IMG/VR virus record: IMGVR_UViG_3300023184_006895
Span: 1 to 50,876 of that record
DNA: 50,876 nt
Reading direction: 5' to 3' (one strand)
Source: a virus
Position 1 is the first letter of the stretch, and each line of letters starts with the position of its first letter. The position numbers and the translations under genes are program-made. A model generated the notes under the pieces. It was not told where the DNA came from and made no database searches. It saw only the letters and a list, made by a program, of their open reading frames with translations. This document shows positions 18,176 to 26,264 of this stretch, piece after piece.

Positions 18176-19354
18176 TCAGCCTCTTTTATTTATTCCAGCT
18201 AATAGTTTCCAACGATCTAGATCAAAACGGACGCTTTCCTTTTGAATATCGTAACCTGGCTTAAAGTTAATATCGCCGCTTTGTAATGCGGTAGAAAGTC
18301 CTTCTGAACCTGGCCCACCATCTCCAGTTCCTGTTTGTGGCATCTTTGGACGTGGGAATTTTCCTGCTGCTGGCAATGTCTTGCAATTGTGTGCCAAAGA
18401 AGCAGCACAAGTTCCCCATTGAGCGCCAGGATCCCCTGAAGGAACAACCGTTCCCGTATTTGCTTCATTTCCAACGTTTGCAAGACCTTCGAAGCCTTTC
18501 ATGTTAATTTGTTCTTTTAAGGCTTGAGACATTTCTCCATAAGCAGACGCAGGAGCTACTCCACTTGCGCTAGCCTGAGCAATTTTTTGACTAGCTGCTG
18601 CTGGACCGGTTGGCTTGTTAGGCAATGCATTGGCTGCTTCTATTTCATCTGGAGTTGCACTAACAACTAATTTTCCTTGCAATTGCTTTACAACATCTAG
18701 AGTTAATAAAGTTGAGCCGCCGCCTGCAAATTTAGCTATGATGTCATTAAATCCCATGCCATATACGTTCATTCCTTGCTTAACGCCTTGCGTTGGAACG
18801 TCGCCTTTTGTTACTGCAATTGCCGCTTGAGTCATTTTTAATGCCATTTCTGGATCTGCAATGTTGATATTAATGCAAGCTAAAGTAACATCTGGATTAA
18901 AGACCATTGCTTGGGACCAACGGTGATGACCATCGATAACCCATTTTCCTCCTGCGGTTATAATAGGATCGTCGCCGCCTTGCCATGCGCCACCACTATA
19001 GAAAGCTGCTATTCCACCTGGATTTTTAAATGACCATCCAACGGAACCGCCTAGATCGATTTCGCTTTGAGTTGGACTTAAAGCTTTGCCAGCAATAGTA
19101 GTTGCTGAAACTTTAACTCCTTCATCACCCGGTGCTCCATCTTTTTTCCCAGCAGCCAAGAACGCACGAAGCTTTGGGTCTTTTGCCACAACCTTAAGTT
19201 GTTCAACGAATTGTGCATATGGAAGTTTCCATAATGCGGCTATTTTTTCTGCACTTACGCTATCTGGTGCAGCAGCATTTTTATCCGCTTCGGCATCAGC
19301 TTGTTCAAATAACCACTTAAGGGACGGACGACCTGTGTATCTATTATTTTTCAT
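18176..19354 (-). CDS. ParB/Srx-like DGHHRW protein, paralogue 1
   Basis: 392 residues. It starts MKNNRYTGRPSLKWLFEQA (L-F-E within a helix), followed by an Ala-rich linker. The central VIDGHHRWSQA near residues 142-152 is the signature of ParB-like/sulfiredoxin-fold domains, whose members include nucleases and NTP-using enzymes. The C-terminus LDRWKLLAGINKRG carries the shared W-x-x-L-A motif. An AGAGG ribosome-binding site precedes the ATG. It is paralogous to the next gene upstream in both ends and the DGHHRW core. Actual activity is unknown. Confidence 0.75.
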   Translation of the reverse strand: MKNNRYTGRPSLKWLFEQADAEADKNAAAPDSVSAEKIAALWKLPYAQFVEQLKVVAKDPKLRAFLAAGKKDGAPGDEGVKVSATTIAGKALSPTQSEIDLGGSVGWSFKNPGGIAAFYSGGAWQGGDDPIITAGGKWVIDGHHRWSQAMVFNPDVTLACININIADPEMALKMTQAAIAVTKGDVPTQGVKQGMNVYGMGFNDIIAKFAGGGSTLLTLDVVKQLQGKLVVSATPDEIEAANALPNKPTGPAAASQKIAQASASGVAPASAYGEMSQALKEQINMKGFEGLANVGNEANTGTVVPSGDPGAQWGTCAASLAHNCKTLPAAGKFPRPKMPQTGTGDGGPGSEGLSTALQSGDINFKPGYDIQKESVRFDLDRWKLLAGINKRG

Positions 19355-19355
19355 A

Positions 19356-20480
19356 TCAACCTCTTTTTATTCCTGCTAAAACTTGCCAACGATCAATACT
19401 CCATGCAGCCTCACGAATAAGACTACCTACACGTTTAAATGCTTCATCTGTTTTTGTTGGTTTGCCTAAAGCATTGCCTAGACGAGTTAATATTGGAAGT
19501 AATTTTCTAGTTGGAATTGAAGATTTAAATAAATGACCGGTTAAATTCATGTTTGGATCTAATAAATAACCCCCCGCCCAGCGATGATGACCATCTAGTA
19601 TCTCTATGCCATTTCCAGCATCTACTACGTAAGCTCCTAATTCTGTTCCTGGTGTTGGGTAATTGCCAACAGCAAAATTTAAGCTTTTTCCAATCAATAC
19701 GTTTTTCTGCGTTGGCACCATTTTATTAATTGTTAATGGAGCTTGATCTTGATATGCAACAGCCGGTTCGTCATCTCCAGTTTTTCCATCCTTAACGCCA
19801 GCTTTTAGCCATTCTTCGGCGTCTGAAGGACTTGTATTCAAAGTGTTGATAGCAACAGAAGCCGGTCCTTCTTCCTCATTTAACATCTCAGCTAGTTTTT
19901 TTACTCCCATTTCTAATAATTTATGTTGGGCAGCTTCTTGCATACCTTGTTGCTGAGTTGATTCGGATCCTTTTCCTGCTTCTGCCGTTTTTTCTGCGCC
20001 AGATTTCATATCATAAAATGGAGCATTAAAATCAACCTGATATTCCCCGCCTGGAGAAACTGCATCAATCATTTTAGATACTGCTTCTGAATCATTCCAA
20101 TCCTTAATATCTGTTGCTGGCAAGAATGGCATCTCATTTTTTGGCAAACCGGTGCTAGGTAATTTGGCGCCAATCTCTCCAATACGTTTAGCTAATTCAT
20201 CTGGTCCAATTTTAGCTACCAAAGCTTTAATCTCTTCGGCAGGTTTTTCAATAATTTTTATTATATTTGGATTTGCTTCCGGATTTTGCATCGCAGTTAC
20301 AATTGCTTTTGGATCTACATCTGCAATATTTGTGTTTTTATTAATAGAGTTAATATCTGCAATTTTTGCTTTTTGTTGCTCTGGATTTTGAGCGCCAGCA
20401 GCAGGTGCTGGAGCAGCCGCAGGAGCTTGTTCAAATAGCCATTTAAGGGAAGGACTACCAGTATATTTTTTATTTCTCAT
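19356..20480 (-). CDS. ParB/Srx-like DGHHRW protein, paralogue 2
   Basis: 374 residues. Start MRNKKYTGSPSLKWLFEQA, end SIDRWQVLAGIKRG and the core ILDGHHRWAGG match paralogue 1; the sequence between is largely diverged. An Ala/Pro-rich linker follows the leader, as in the other cargo candidates. It is first in the apparent operon with paralogue 1 and the HAD gene, with an AAAGG ribosome-binding site before the ATG. It is probably packaged in the head; enzymatic role unproven. Confidence 0.75.
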   Translation of the reverse strand: MRNKKYTGSPSLKWLFEQAPAAAPAPAAGAQNPEQQKAKIADINSINKNTNIADVDPKAIVTAMQNPEANPNIIKIIEKPAEEIKALVAKIGPDELAKRIGEIGAKLPSTGLPKNEMPFLPATDIKDWNDSEAVSKMIDAVSPGGEYQVDFNAPFYDMKSGAEKTAEAGKGSESTQQQGMQEAAQHKLLEMGVKKLAEMLNEEEGPASVAINTLNTSPSDAEEWLKAGVKDGKTGDDEPAVAYQDQAPLTINKMVPTQKNVLIGKSLNFAVGNYPTPGTELGAYVVDAGNGIEILDGHHRWAGGYLLDPNMNLTGHLFKSSIPTRKLLPILTRLGNALGKPTKTDEAFKRVGSLIREAAWSIDRWQVLAGIKRG

Positions 20481-20528
20481 CGATTAAACCTTTCGGAAAC
20501 AATACTTTTTTAAATAGTACATATAGGA

Positions 20529-20918
20529 TCAAAATTCTAATTTATTGCCCCTAACAACAGAATTACGTTCACACCAACCAGCTCGCAATTCTAAAACATA
20601 TCGACAAGGACGTTTAATCTTACACGTTCTTTCATCATATGCTAATAAATGATGAACTCCTAACACTCTCATATCTTCATCTAAAGGGACAAGATCCAAA
20701 TCAAAAGGAACGTCCCGCATCCAAAAACCTAATTCTTTTGGCTCGGGATAAACGAAAAAAAGCCCAAAGCCATCATCCGGCTCGGGCTCAAACATAAATC
20801 CTTTTTCCTGCTCTTCTGGAGTTGTTAACATACGTAGTCTTAAAGGAATTCCTCCTAACGTAGCTTCACAGTTGGATCGTTGTTTCCATATGGAATATAT
20901 ATCTCGCATTGTTTGCAT
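20529..20918 (-). CDS. DUF192 family protein
   Basis: 129 residues matching DUF192: TTPEEQEKGFMF, GLFFVYP, GFWMRDVPFDLDLVPLDEDMRVLGV and YVLELRAGWCERN occur in family order. DUF192 proteins are small beta-rich proteins of unknown function, usually exported in bacteria; no signal peptide is seen here. A TATTTAT element lies 5 bases before the ATG. Methionine 4 is an alternative start. Confidence 0.8.
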   Translation of the reverse strand: MQTMRDIYSIWKQRSNCEATLGGIPLRLRMLTTPEEQEKGFMFEPEPDDGFGLFFVYPEPKELGFWMRDVPFDLDLVPLDEDMRVLGVHHLLAYDERTCKIKRPCRYVLELRAGWCERNSVVRGNKLEF

Positions 20919-20923
20919 ACGGG

Positions 20924-20930
20924 ATAAATA
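20924..20930 (-). promoter_or_regulatory. TATTTAT element 5 bases upstream of ATG
   Basis: Minus strand AATATTTATCCCGT leads directly to the ATG of the DUF192 gene; no Shine-Dalgarno is visible. Confidence 0.4.
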
Positions 20931-21182
20931 TTAAAGCGGTTCCAAATACATATACGATATATTAATCAGCTTTTCATTAATTAACACGTCGAAAGAATTC
21001 TTATCGAATTCTCCTACTATAATCCCAATGCTATTAATAGGCATCCAATCCCAATGCAAGTGCCTTGTTTCTTGCCCATATCCACCAATGACGTATACAC
21101 GAACATCAGGCATATCATCAAGCACAGCATTAACGTTAATGTGCTTTAAACGAACAAGCTGTCCAACTTTAAATTTAGACAT
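20931..21182 (-). CDS. small hypothetical protein, possible SH3-like barrel
   Basis: 83 residues from MSKFKVGQLVRLKHIN; GAGGA lies just upstream, and two earlier in-frame ATGs are less likely. The pattern (VGQLVRLK at the start, GIIVGEFDKNSFDVLINEKLINISYMYLEPL at the end) suggests a small beta-barrel like those in KOW/SH3-type proteins. Its start overlaps the end of the next gene upstream by 8 bases. Function unknown. Confidence 0.65.
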   Translation of the reverse strand: MSKFKVGQLVRLKHINVNAVLDDMPDVRVYVIGGYGQETRHLHWDWMPINSIGIIVGEFDKNSFDVLINEKLINISYMYLEPL

Positions 21183-21357
21183 CTTCCTCATTAACAAGTT
21201 CCCAATCCGTGTTAAAATGATCTACGTTTTTATCATATGAAGAAGCAATCATATATGTTGCATAATCTACCAACTCCTCATATGACATTCGGTTAACGAT
21301 AAGTTCTGCAAGCGCCGTGCGGTTCTTCTCCGTATATAGCGGTCTAATATTACTCAT
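21175..21357 (-). CDS. small hypothetical protein
   Basis: 60 residues from MSNIRPLYTEKNRTALAELIV, acidic at the C-terminus. Its ATG overlaps the stop of the upstream membrane-protein gene as ATGA, and its own end overlaps the next gene, so translation is probably coupled. The sequence is helical and not recognised. Confidence 0.65.
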   Translation of the reverse strand: MSNIRPLYTEKNRTALAELIVNRMSYEELVDYATYMIASSYDKNVDHFNTDWELVNEEDV

Positions 21358-21515
21358 AGAAATACTACCAAAATAAGCAAAGCCATTAGAACAACAAAGG
21401 TGGCAAGAGGCCAAACAAACTCAAGCATAAACTCCGAAAGAATGTCTCCACCTTGATCCGGACGAAGATCACGCTGAATATCCCCAATACGACGATTGCG
21501 ACGATCACGAACCAT
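21354..21515 (-). CDS. small single-pass membrane protein
   Basis: 53 residues from MVRDRRNRRIGDIQ: a basic N-terminal half and one hydrophobic C-terminal helix (FVWPLATFVVLMALLILVVFL). The charge pattern predicts the N-terminus in the cytoplasm. It sits in a chain of overlapping small genes. Small phage membrane proteins act in lysis control or exclusion, but nothing here shows which. Confidence 0.65.
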   Translation of the reverse strand: MVRDRRNRRIGDIQRDLRPDQGGDILSEFMLEFVWPLATFVVLMALLILVVFL

Positions 21516-21517
21516 GT

Positions 21518-21748
21518 TTAAACCTCCACCGAGGAAAGCGTGGCAGGGACAATTTTCAGTCTTCCATGGAAATCGAAGTTGCCGCAAGTAAGTGCAACGT
21601 AAATATCATCATAGCCCTGCGGAAGACCATTCTCGTCCAGAGGAAACTCACTCACAAAACGCTCGGCATCACGCTCAAGCTCAAAGACCTTAAGGATCTC
21701 GCTCGACACGTCACTCACGATCCCTCGCACAATATAAACGTGCTTCAT
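21518..21748 (-). CDS. small hypothetical protein
   Basis: 76 residues from MKHVYIVRGIVSDVSSEILKVF; an ATG 8 codons upstream is an alternative. An alternating strand/helix pattern and a charged middle (ELERDAERFVSEFP) are visible. It is first in the chain of small genes running to 20931. Not recognised. Confidence 0.6.
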   Translation of the reverse strand: MKHVYIVRGIVSDVSSEILKVFELERDAERFVSEFPLDENGLPQGYDDIYVALTCGNFDFHGRLKIVPATLSSVEV

Positions 21749-21828
21749 CAACCGGCTCTTTTCATTCTTCATATAATCAGCATAACATTGATTATAAGAT
21801 ATTTCAAGGTATTAATTCTTCAATAATA

Positions 21829-23049
21829 TCAAGGAGTTATATCGCAAGGATCACGAATAATGTCCCTTAAGGCTTCTGCCATTGCAATTGGATCACTCGT
21901 TAACTCAAACTCTATTCCACATTCATTATATGTTCTTGCAACTACAGGATCTACAACATATGCAAATACTTCCCCATGAGTTAATGCAGAACACATATCA
22001 GTTTCCGTTATTCTCGGCTCTCTATAACTTTGCCCAGCTTCATCAGTAAACAATATAATAATCCTTACTGCATTCTCTCTCCATCCAATACGTAACTCAT
22101 CATCCATCCCTAACATATATACCGCATCATATGAAGGTTCACTTCCTCCTCCAATACCAAGAAAGCTTGAATTCAATATTGGATTAAATATAGAAAAAGG
22201 AACAAGACGAGTAACTACACTAACTTGTCCGTCTATGGAACCCGGCACCAATACGAGTCCAAATCGGAATGATGTATCTCCACTAAACGTGCTTGTAAAG
22301 GCGTCTGTAGCCCTTTTAACGGCTGCTATTCTTAATGCCATACTACCAGACGTATCTATCGCATAAACAACGTCAAAGCCCTCCGAGGGAAATGGAACGC
22401 AACCCGTAGAACTTAACACACCGTCAACACAACCATCACAATCATTATCTATGTCGTCACAAGCGTATGTCCCACTCTCTATACGAGGAGGAATAGAACC
22501 TATGCATTCATCCCAATAGCCTTCATAACATACTTGAACACCACGCTCACATGGAGGATTTAATACTTCTGTCGCACCTAAATCTCTATCGTAACACCAA
22601 CGAGATACTGGACCACGACTATCTCCATCAATCGTTCCATCACAATCATTATCAAGATTATCACAAACTTCTGGAACACATTCTATACGAGTGCAATGTC
22701 CTATAATGCATCCATATCCAGAACTCGGATATCCGCATTGATCATCAAACTCACATACCGCACCAGTAACATCGGTTGGTCTACAAACTCCAAAACGACA
22801 CTCTTCCGTGTTATAATCACACGCAGGACTATTACCACAATTACATTCGTTTAAATTACAACGATCAGTTATAGTAAATGGACAAACGTGGTCGCACCCG
22901 CCGCAATTGTTAATGTCGTTATCAATTCCACCATCCTCACTACATATCGTGCCAGCATCGGGAACATATGTTCCAGCATCCAATACGTCAGTTGTTCTAT
23001 CGGTACAACCAACAAACAAAACCGCTAAAAATATTAAAACCTGTCTCAT
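21829..23049 (-). CDS. secreted lipoprotein with CDxxDNDCDG motifs and a VWA domain
   Basis: 406 residues. MRQVLIFLAVLFVGC is a lipoprotein signal with a lipobox ending at Cys15. Residues 40-210 are Cys-rich and contain two CDxxDNDCDGxxDG motifs (129-142 and 197-210), a putative metal-binding repeat common in Myxococcota and related secreted proteins. Residues 225-400 form a von Willebrand factor A domain with a DTSGS MIDAS motif (232-236). It should sit on the host cell envelope. This is not a usual virion protein; it may alter the infected cell surface. A 13-bp hairpin covers its start codon. Confidence 0.85.
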   Translation of the reverse strand: MRQVLIFLAVLFVGCTDRTTDVLDAGTYVPDAGTICSEDGGIDNDINNCGGCDHVCPFTITDRCNLNECNCGNSPACDYNTEECRFGVCRPTDVTGAVCEFDDQCGYPSSGYGCIIGHCTRIECVPEVCDNLDNDCDGTIDGDSRGPVSRWCYDRDLGATEVLNPPCERGVQVCYEGYWDECIGSIPPRIESGTYACDDIDNDCDGCVDGVLSSTGCVPFPSEGFDVVYAIDTSGSMALRIAAVKRATDAFTSTFSGDTSFRFGLVLVPGSIDGQVSVVTRLVPFSIFNPILNSSFLGIGGGSEPSYDAVYMLGMDDELRIGWRENAVRIIILFTDEAGQSYREPRITETDMCSALTHGEVFAYVVDPVVARTYNECGIEFELTSDPIAMAEALRDIIRDPCDITP

Positions 23050-23072
23050 ATCGTTTATAATGAGACAGGTTT
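23037..23072 (-). promoter_or_regulatory. 13-bp hairpin containing the lipoprotein start codon
   Basis: Arms 23037-23049 and 23060-23072 pair perfectly around a 10-base loop. The ATG (23047-23049) lies at the inner end of one arm. On the minus strand the stem is followed by TTAATATTTTT after GGTTT, so it could also act as the terminator of the upstream 224-residue gene. Either way it should limit translation from read-through transcripts. Confidence 0.65.
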
Positions 23073-23093
23073 CTTTAAATTTATAAGGTATAT

Positions 23094-23768
23094 TCAGCTA
23101 TTCTTTTCTTCTGCTCGCTTCTGTGCGTTTTCAATATGACGCCGAATGTCGTTTACCGCCCACTTAGCGGTGCTAAGATACCGGCGACGACTGTGGTAAT
23201 AAGGAAATGCACGATCAACGCCGCCCTTCGCCATAAGGCGAATAGCATTTTCAATATCTTCCTTAAGACGGACAAGTTCCGGTCCAATCTCAAGCATCTG
23301 TGACATAATACGGGCAGTCTTTTGTGCCTTACGTTCGGCTGCTTGCTCCTTACGAAGCTTCCATGCCTCTGCCCGTTCTGCCTTAACTACCGCACGCTGT
23401 TCCGGCGGAAGGGAATTAAAATGCTCACGGCGACCTCGGTCAAGTCTCTTGCGGCGTGCAAGCCTCCATTCCTCACGGGCTGCAAGTAGCGCCTTATTAA
23501 AAGAGGAACCATTGTCATAATAATTGCCGATTAGATTATAACTGACGTTATATAGTGACCAGACGCTATCCTCCTCAAACCAAGTCTGTCCATCATCCAC
23601 GGAAAGATGAACCTTGGTACGGATATACCGACCCGCCTGTCCCTCGGAGGGTGCCGTCCACTTTAAACGATAATTGCCATAGACAGTCTCGGTGTCAGGC
23701 TCGGATGCAAAAACACGCCAGCCAGTAATAGTATCAAAACGATGATGGGGAGGATTATACTTGCTCAT
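23094..23768 (-). CDS. hypothetical basic protein with a coiled-coil middle
   Basis: 224 residues. A beta-rich N-terminus (to about 90, with KVHLSVDDGQTWFEED resembling strand-turn patterns of BNR or fibronectin-like folds) leads into a long Arg/Glu/Ala-rich helix (about 95-175). The coding DNA is visibly more GC-rich than nearby genes. No family recognised. It lies upstream of the lipoprotein gene, separated by the start-codon hairpin. Confidence 0.6.
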   Translation of the reverse strand: MSKYNPPHHRFDTITGWRVFASEPDTETVYGNYRLKWTAPSEGQAGRYIRTKVHLSVDDGQTWFEEDSVWSLYNVSYNLIGNYYDNGSSFNKALLAAREEWRLARRKRLDRGRREHFNSLPPEQRAVVKAERAEAWKLRKEQAAERKAQKTARIMSQMLEIGPELVRLKEDIENAIRLMAKGGVDRAFPYYHSRRRYLSTAKWAVNDIRRHIENAQKRAEEKNS

Positions 23769-23824
23769 ATGTTTTTATCATACCATATCGAATAAAAGAA
23801 TTAAACAAATATTTTTGGCTTATT

Positions 23825-24172
23825 TTATAAGGGTTTTAAGAACTCGGCTTTAATAAGCATCAAACGTTCATCAAGCAAGCAAGGAATGTAGTTTCCATCT
23901 GGAACATACTTTCCTTTTATCGTTGCACTAAACCGTTCTAACTCTTTTCCTTTTATACTTTCTTCAAGTTGCAGAACAACCGAATTAGGCTCGATAAAAG
24001 AATATTCTTCTAAATCAGGCTCAATATCTCTTGTGTTAATATCGGATATTTCATCGTAACATATGCTCGCCCATTGTCCTTTTTCCGTTTTCTTGACGAG
24101 AAAACCATATGGAGCAGCGACATCAAATGGATGAAATCTACCGGTGCGTCTTATTTTGAATAATTTGCCCAT
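23825..24172 (-). CDS. hypothetical protein
   Basis: 115 residues, mixed strands and helices, beginning MGKLFKIRRTGRFHPFDVAAPYGFLVKK. No known motif. The minus strand reads TTATTTAAGAAACAATG at its start, a looser version of the TATTTAT element. It is separated from the capsid gene by two hairpins, so it is probably transcribed on its own. Confidence 0.55.
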   Translation of the reverse strand: MGKLFKIRRTGRFHPFDVAAPYGFLVKKTEKGQWASICYDEISDINTRDIEPDLEEYSFIEPNSVVLQLEESIKGKELERFSATIKGKYVPDGNYIPCLLDERLMLIKAEFLKPL

Positions 24173-24214
24173 TGTTTCTTAAATAACAAGATCTATTTTC
24201 ATATGCTAAAAAGC

Positions 24215-24252
24215 AACTAAGGCTATGAACTTATTTGCTCATAGCCTTAGTT
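24215..24252. terminator. strong hairpin downstream of the capsid gene
   Basis: A perfect 14-bp stem (24215-24228 with 24239-24252) and 10-base loop, with short T-runs on both sides (TTTTGATTATTTT on plus, TTGCTTTTT on minus). It lies 55 bases beyond the capsid stop codon and probably ends the capsid transcript. Confidence 0.75.
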
Positions 24253-24277
24253 TTGATTATTTTAGGACACTTTGTCT

Positions 24278-24299
24278 ACCTCACTATATCAAGTGAGGT
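24278..24299 (-). terminator. short hairpin just after the capsid stop
   Basis: ACCTCACT/AGTGAGGT is an 8-bp stem with a 6-base loop, 8 bases after the capsid stop codon, without a T-run. It may protect the 3' end of the capsid mRNA rather than terminate. Confidence 0.45.
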
Positions 24300-24306
24300 C
24301 ACTAAC

Positions 24307-26226
24307 TCATATAAGATTTAGATCGAGAACTGTAACGGTTCCGTAGAAGTCGTTACGAACCATTCTCTTGCCGTATCTCGTCATGACGCCCTTACGTGGG
24401 GTGAAGTCATCTTGTGCGTAGATGACTGGCGTAAGGATTAGTGGAACGTATGGTGCGTATATATAACCGCTCTCAAGGAACGTATTGCCCTTAAGACCAA
24501 CAAGGATCTTGTTAGCTGGGAAATATGGATCCTTATAAACCGTGTAACGGTTATTAAGCGTACCAACGGCTTCTGCGCCTACGGTCATGCTGTCACGTAC
24601 TTGACCATCGGAGTCAAGACGGTAAGCTGGCTTGTAGGATACAAGATGCTCAAGGATTGTGCAAACGTCTGGTGACGTGACAAGGAAGTTTGCAGAACCA
24701 CGAAGCGTCTTCTTGTAGATCGTGTTAGCAACGTCAGATACTGTCTCAATAAGGGTTTGATACCATTCTTGAATATTGACGAATGCCATTGGACCTGGGG
24801 ATAGCGTGGAGCTTTGAAGAGCCTCTGCACCCGTGAGCTTGTTGACGATCTTGCCTGGAGCTCTGGACCAGTAAAGGTTTGCTGCACCAGCTTGTGTAAG
24901 AAGGTCGTTAAGGATTTCACGGTCGATCTCAAGCGTGATCATTTCGGAGAGGATGTTCGTAAGTTCTACTTCGATATCGATTGAGTAGAAAGCCGTAAGA
25001 TCTTGTGCCATTTCTGGTGACCAACGTGCTCTGAGCTTACGGGTCGTTGCAGTTACTGAGGTTGATTCGATGCGGATATCAACTTCTGGGATTACTGGAG
25101 AAGCTGGGTTAACTCCGAAATCAGACTCGAAGGATGGGATCGTAAGAGTTGCACCGGTATTTGCGGACGTGTCAAGTTTGTCAGCAAGAGCTGCGGATCC
25201 GGAAATTACGTCCGCTGCTGCTGGACCGAGCGATGGTACGGCGCTGCCGTTGCCAAGACGTAGTACGAATAGTACGTGGGAGCCGTTTAGTGGGTCTGGG
25301 GTGAATATTTTGTCATTCCAGTTACCACGACGATTAAGCTTACGAAGATTAAGTACGCCGGAACCACCTTGATATTGCTCGCCCCATGCGACCTCACCGC
25401 CCGCTGCACCAAGGTCAGCGAAGCCGGTGAGCGTAATTTGTTCAAGTGAATCAAGATCTGCGCCATTAATTTGAGCCGTAATTACTGACGTGCTCATAAA
25501 TAGGAAGCAGTAATCAAGTACGCCGTCAGTAAGGTCATTTTCAATCTTGCCATCGTAGTTGACATAACGAGCATTGAAACCAACGAACTCTGCTGCTGTT
25601 GCTACGGTATCTGCTGGCGTCCACGTTGTTCCTGCTGCGCCCCATGCACCGATTGCAAAGTTTGAAGAAGATAGAGCGACAGAGCTCTTGTGGACTTTGG
25701 AGTAACCAGCGCCGACGAGATCATACATACCGCCAGTTGCAAGGGATCCGGAACGGACACCTGCGCCACGTGGGTTATTGTATACTGAGGTACCATCAGC
25801 GTAAGTTGATGGGGTTCCACCAGAAAGATTTTGGCCAGCGTTGCCACCGACGTTGTTGCCATAGGTGTAATCGAGGTAGAAGAGTAGACCGGCTGGAAGG
25901 CTCATTGGCTGAACGGATACGATCTCGTTAGCGATAAGACCAGCGAATACTCTACGAACGATTGGGAATGCAACGTTGGTGAAACCAACTACTTGACCGG
26001 ATGAAGCAAGACCTGCGCCGCCCTGTGATAGTGAGTTTGCGGTTTCCTTAAGAAGCTCTGCTGCTTGGTTTTCAAGAAGACGAGCCATATTGTCCTTGTT
26101 AACTCCCTTGAGTCCTTCAAGAAGACCGGTGGCTTGCCACTTTTTTTGAAGTCTTGGAGCATCGGCTCCAAGTGAACGGCGATGAACGCCTTCTGCTAAT
26201 TGTGATAATGTGAACGAAGATTTCAT
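24307..26226 (-). CDS. major capsid protein (T4 gp23-like)
   Basis: 639 residues. The N-terminal scaffold-facing segment (KKWQATGLLEGL at 29-40) resembles the T4 gp23 KWKPLLEG segment, followed by VGFTNVAFPIVRRVFAGLIANEIVSVQPMSLPAGLLFYLDYTYG, a clear gp23-type core. LLKE at 58-61 is a possible prohead-protease site separating propeptide from mature protein. Strong AGGAG ribosome-binding site; gene order protease-core-capsid as in T4. Codon choice is more GC-rich than in neighbours, as in highly expressed genes. Confidence 0.93.
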   Translation of the reverse strand: MKSSFTLSQLAEGVHRRSLGADAPRLQKKWQATGLLEGLKGVNKDNMARLLENQAAELLKETANSLSQGGAGLASSGQVVGFTNVAFPIVRRVFAGLIANEIVSVQPMSLPAGLLFYLDYTYGNNVGGNAGQNLSGGTPSTYADGTSVYNNPRGAGVRSGSLATGGMYDLVGAGYSKVHKSSVALSSSNFAIGAWGAAGTTWTPADTVATAAEFVGFNARYVNYDGKIENDLTDGVLDYCFLFMSTSVITAQINGADLDSLEQITLTGFADLGAAGGEVAWGEQYQGGSGVLNLRKLNRRGNWNDKIFTPDPLNGSHVLFVLRLGNGSAVPSLGPAAADVISGSAALADKLDTSANTGATLTIPSFESDFGVNPASPVIPEVDIRIESTSVTATTRKLRARWSPEMAQDLTAFYSIDIEVELTNILSEMITLEIDREILNDLLTQAGAANLYWSRAPGKIVNKLTGAEALQSSTLSPGPMAFVNIQEWYQTLIETVSDVANTIYKKTLRGSANFLVTSPDVCTILEHLVSYKPAYRLDSDGQVRDSMTVGAEAVGTLNNRYTVYKDPYFPANKILVGLKGNTFLESGYIYAPYVPLILTPVIYAQDDFTPRKGVMTRYGKRMVRNDFYGTVTVLDLNLI

Positions 26227-26264
26227 TTTAATATACTCCTGTATTTTTTGTTATTCGGCTTTTA

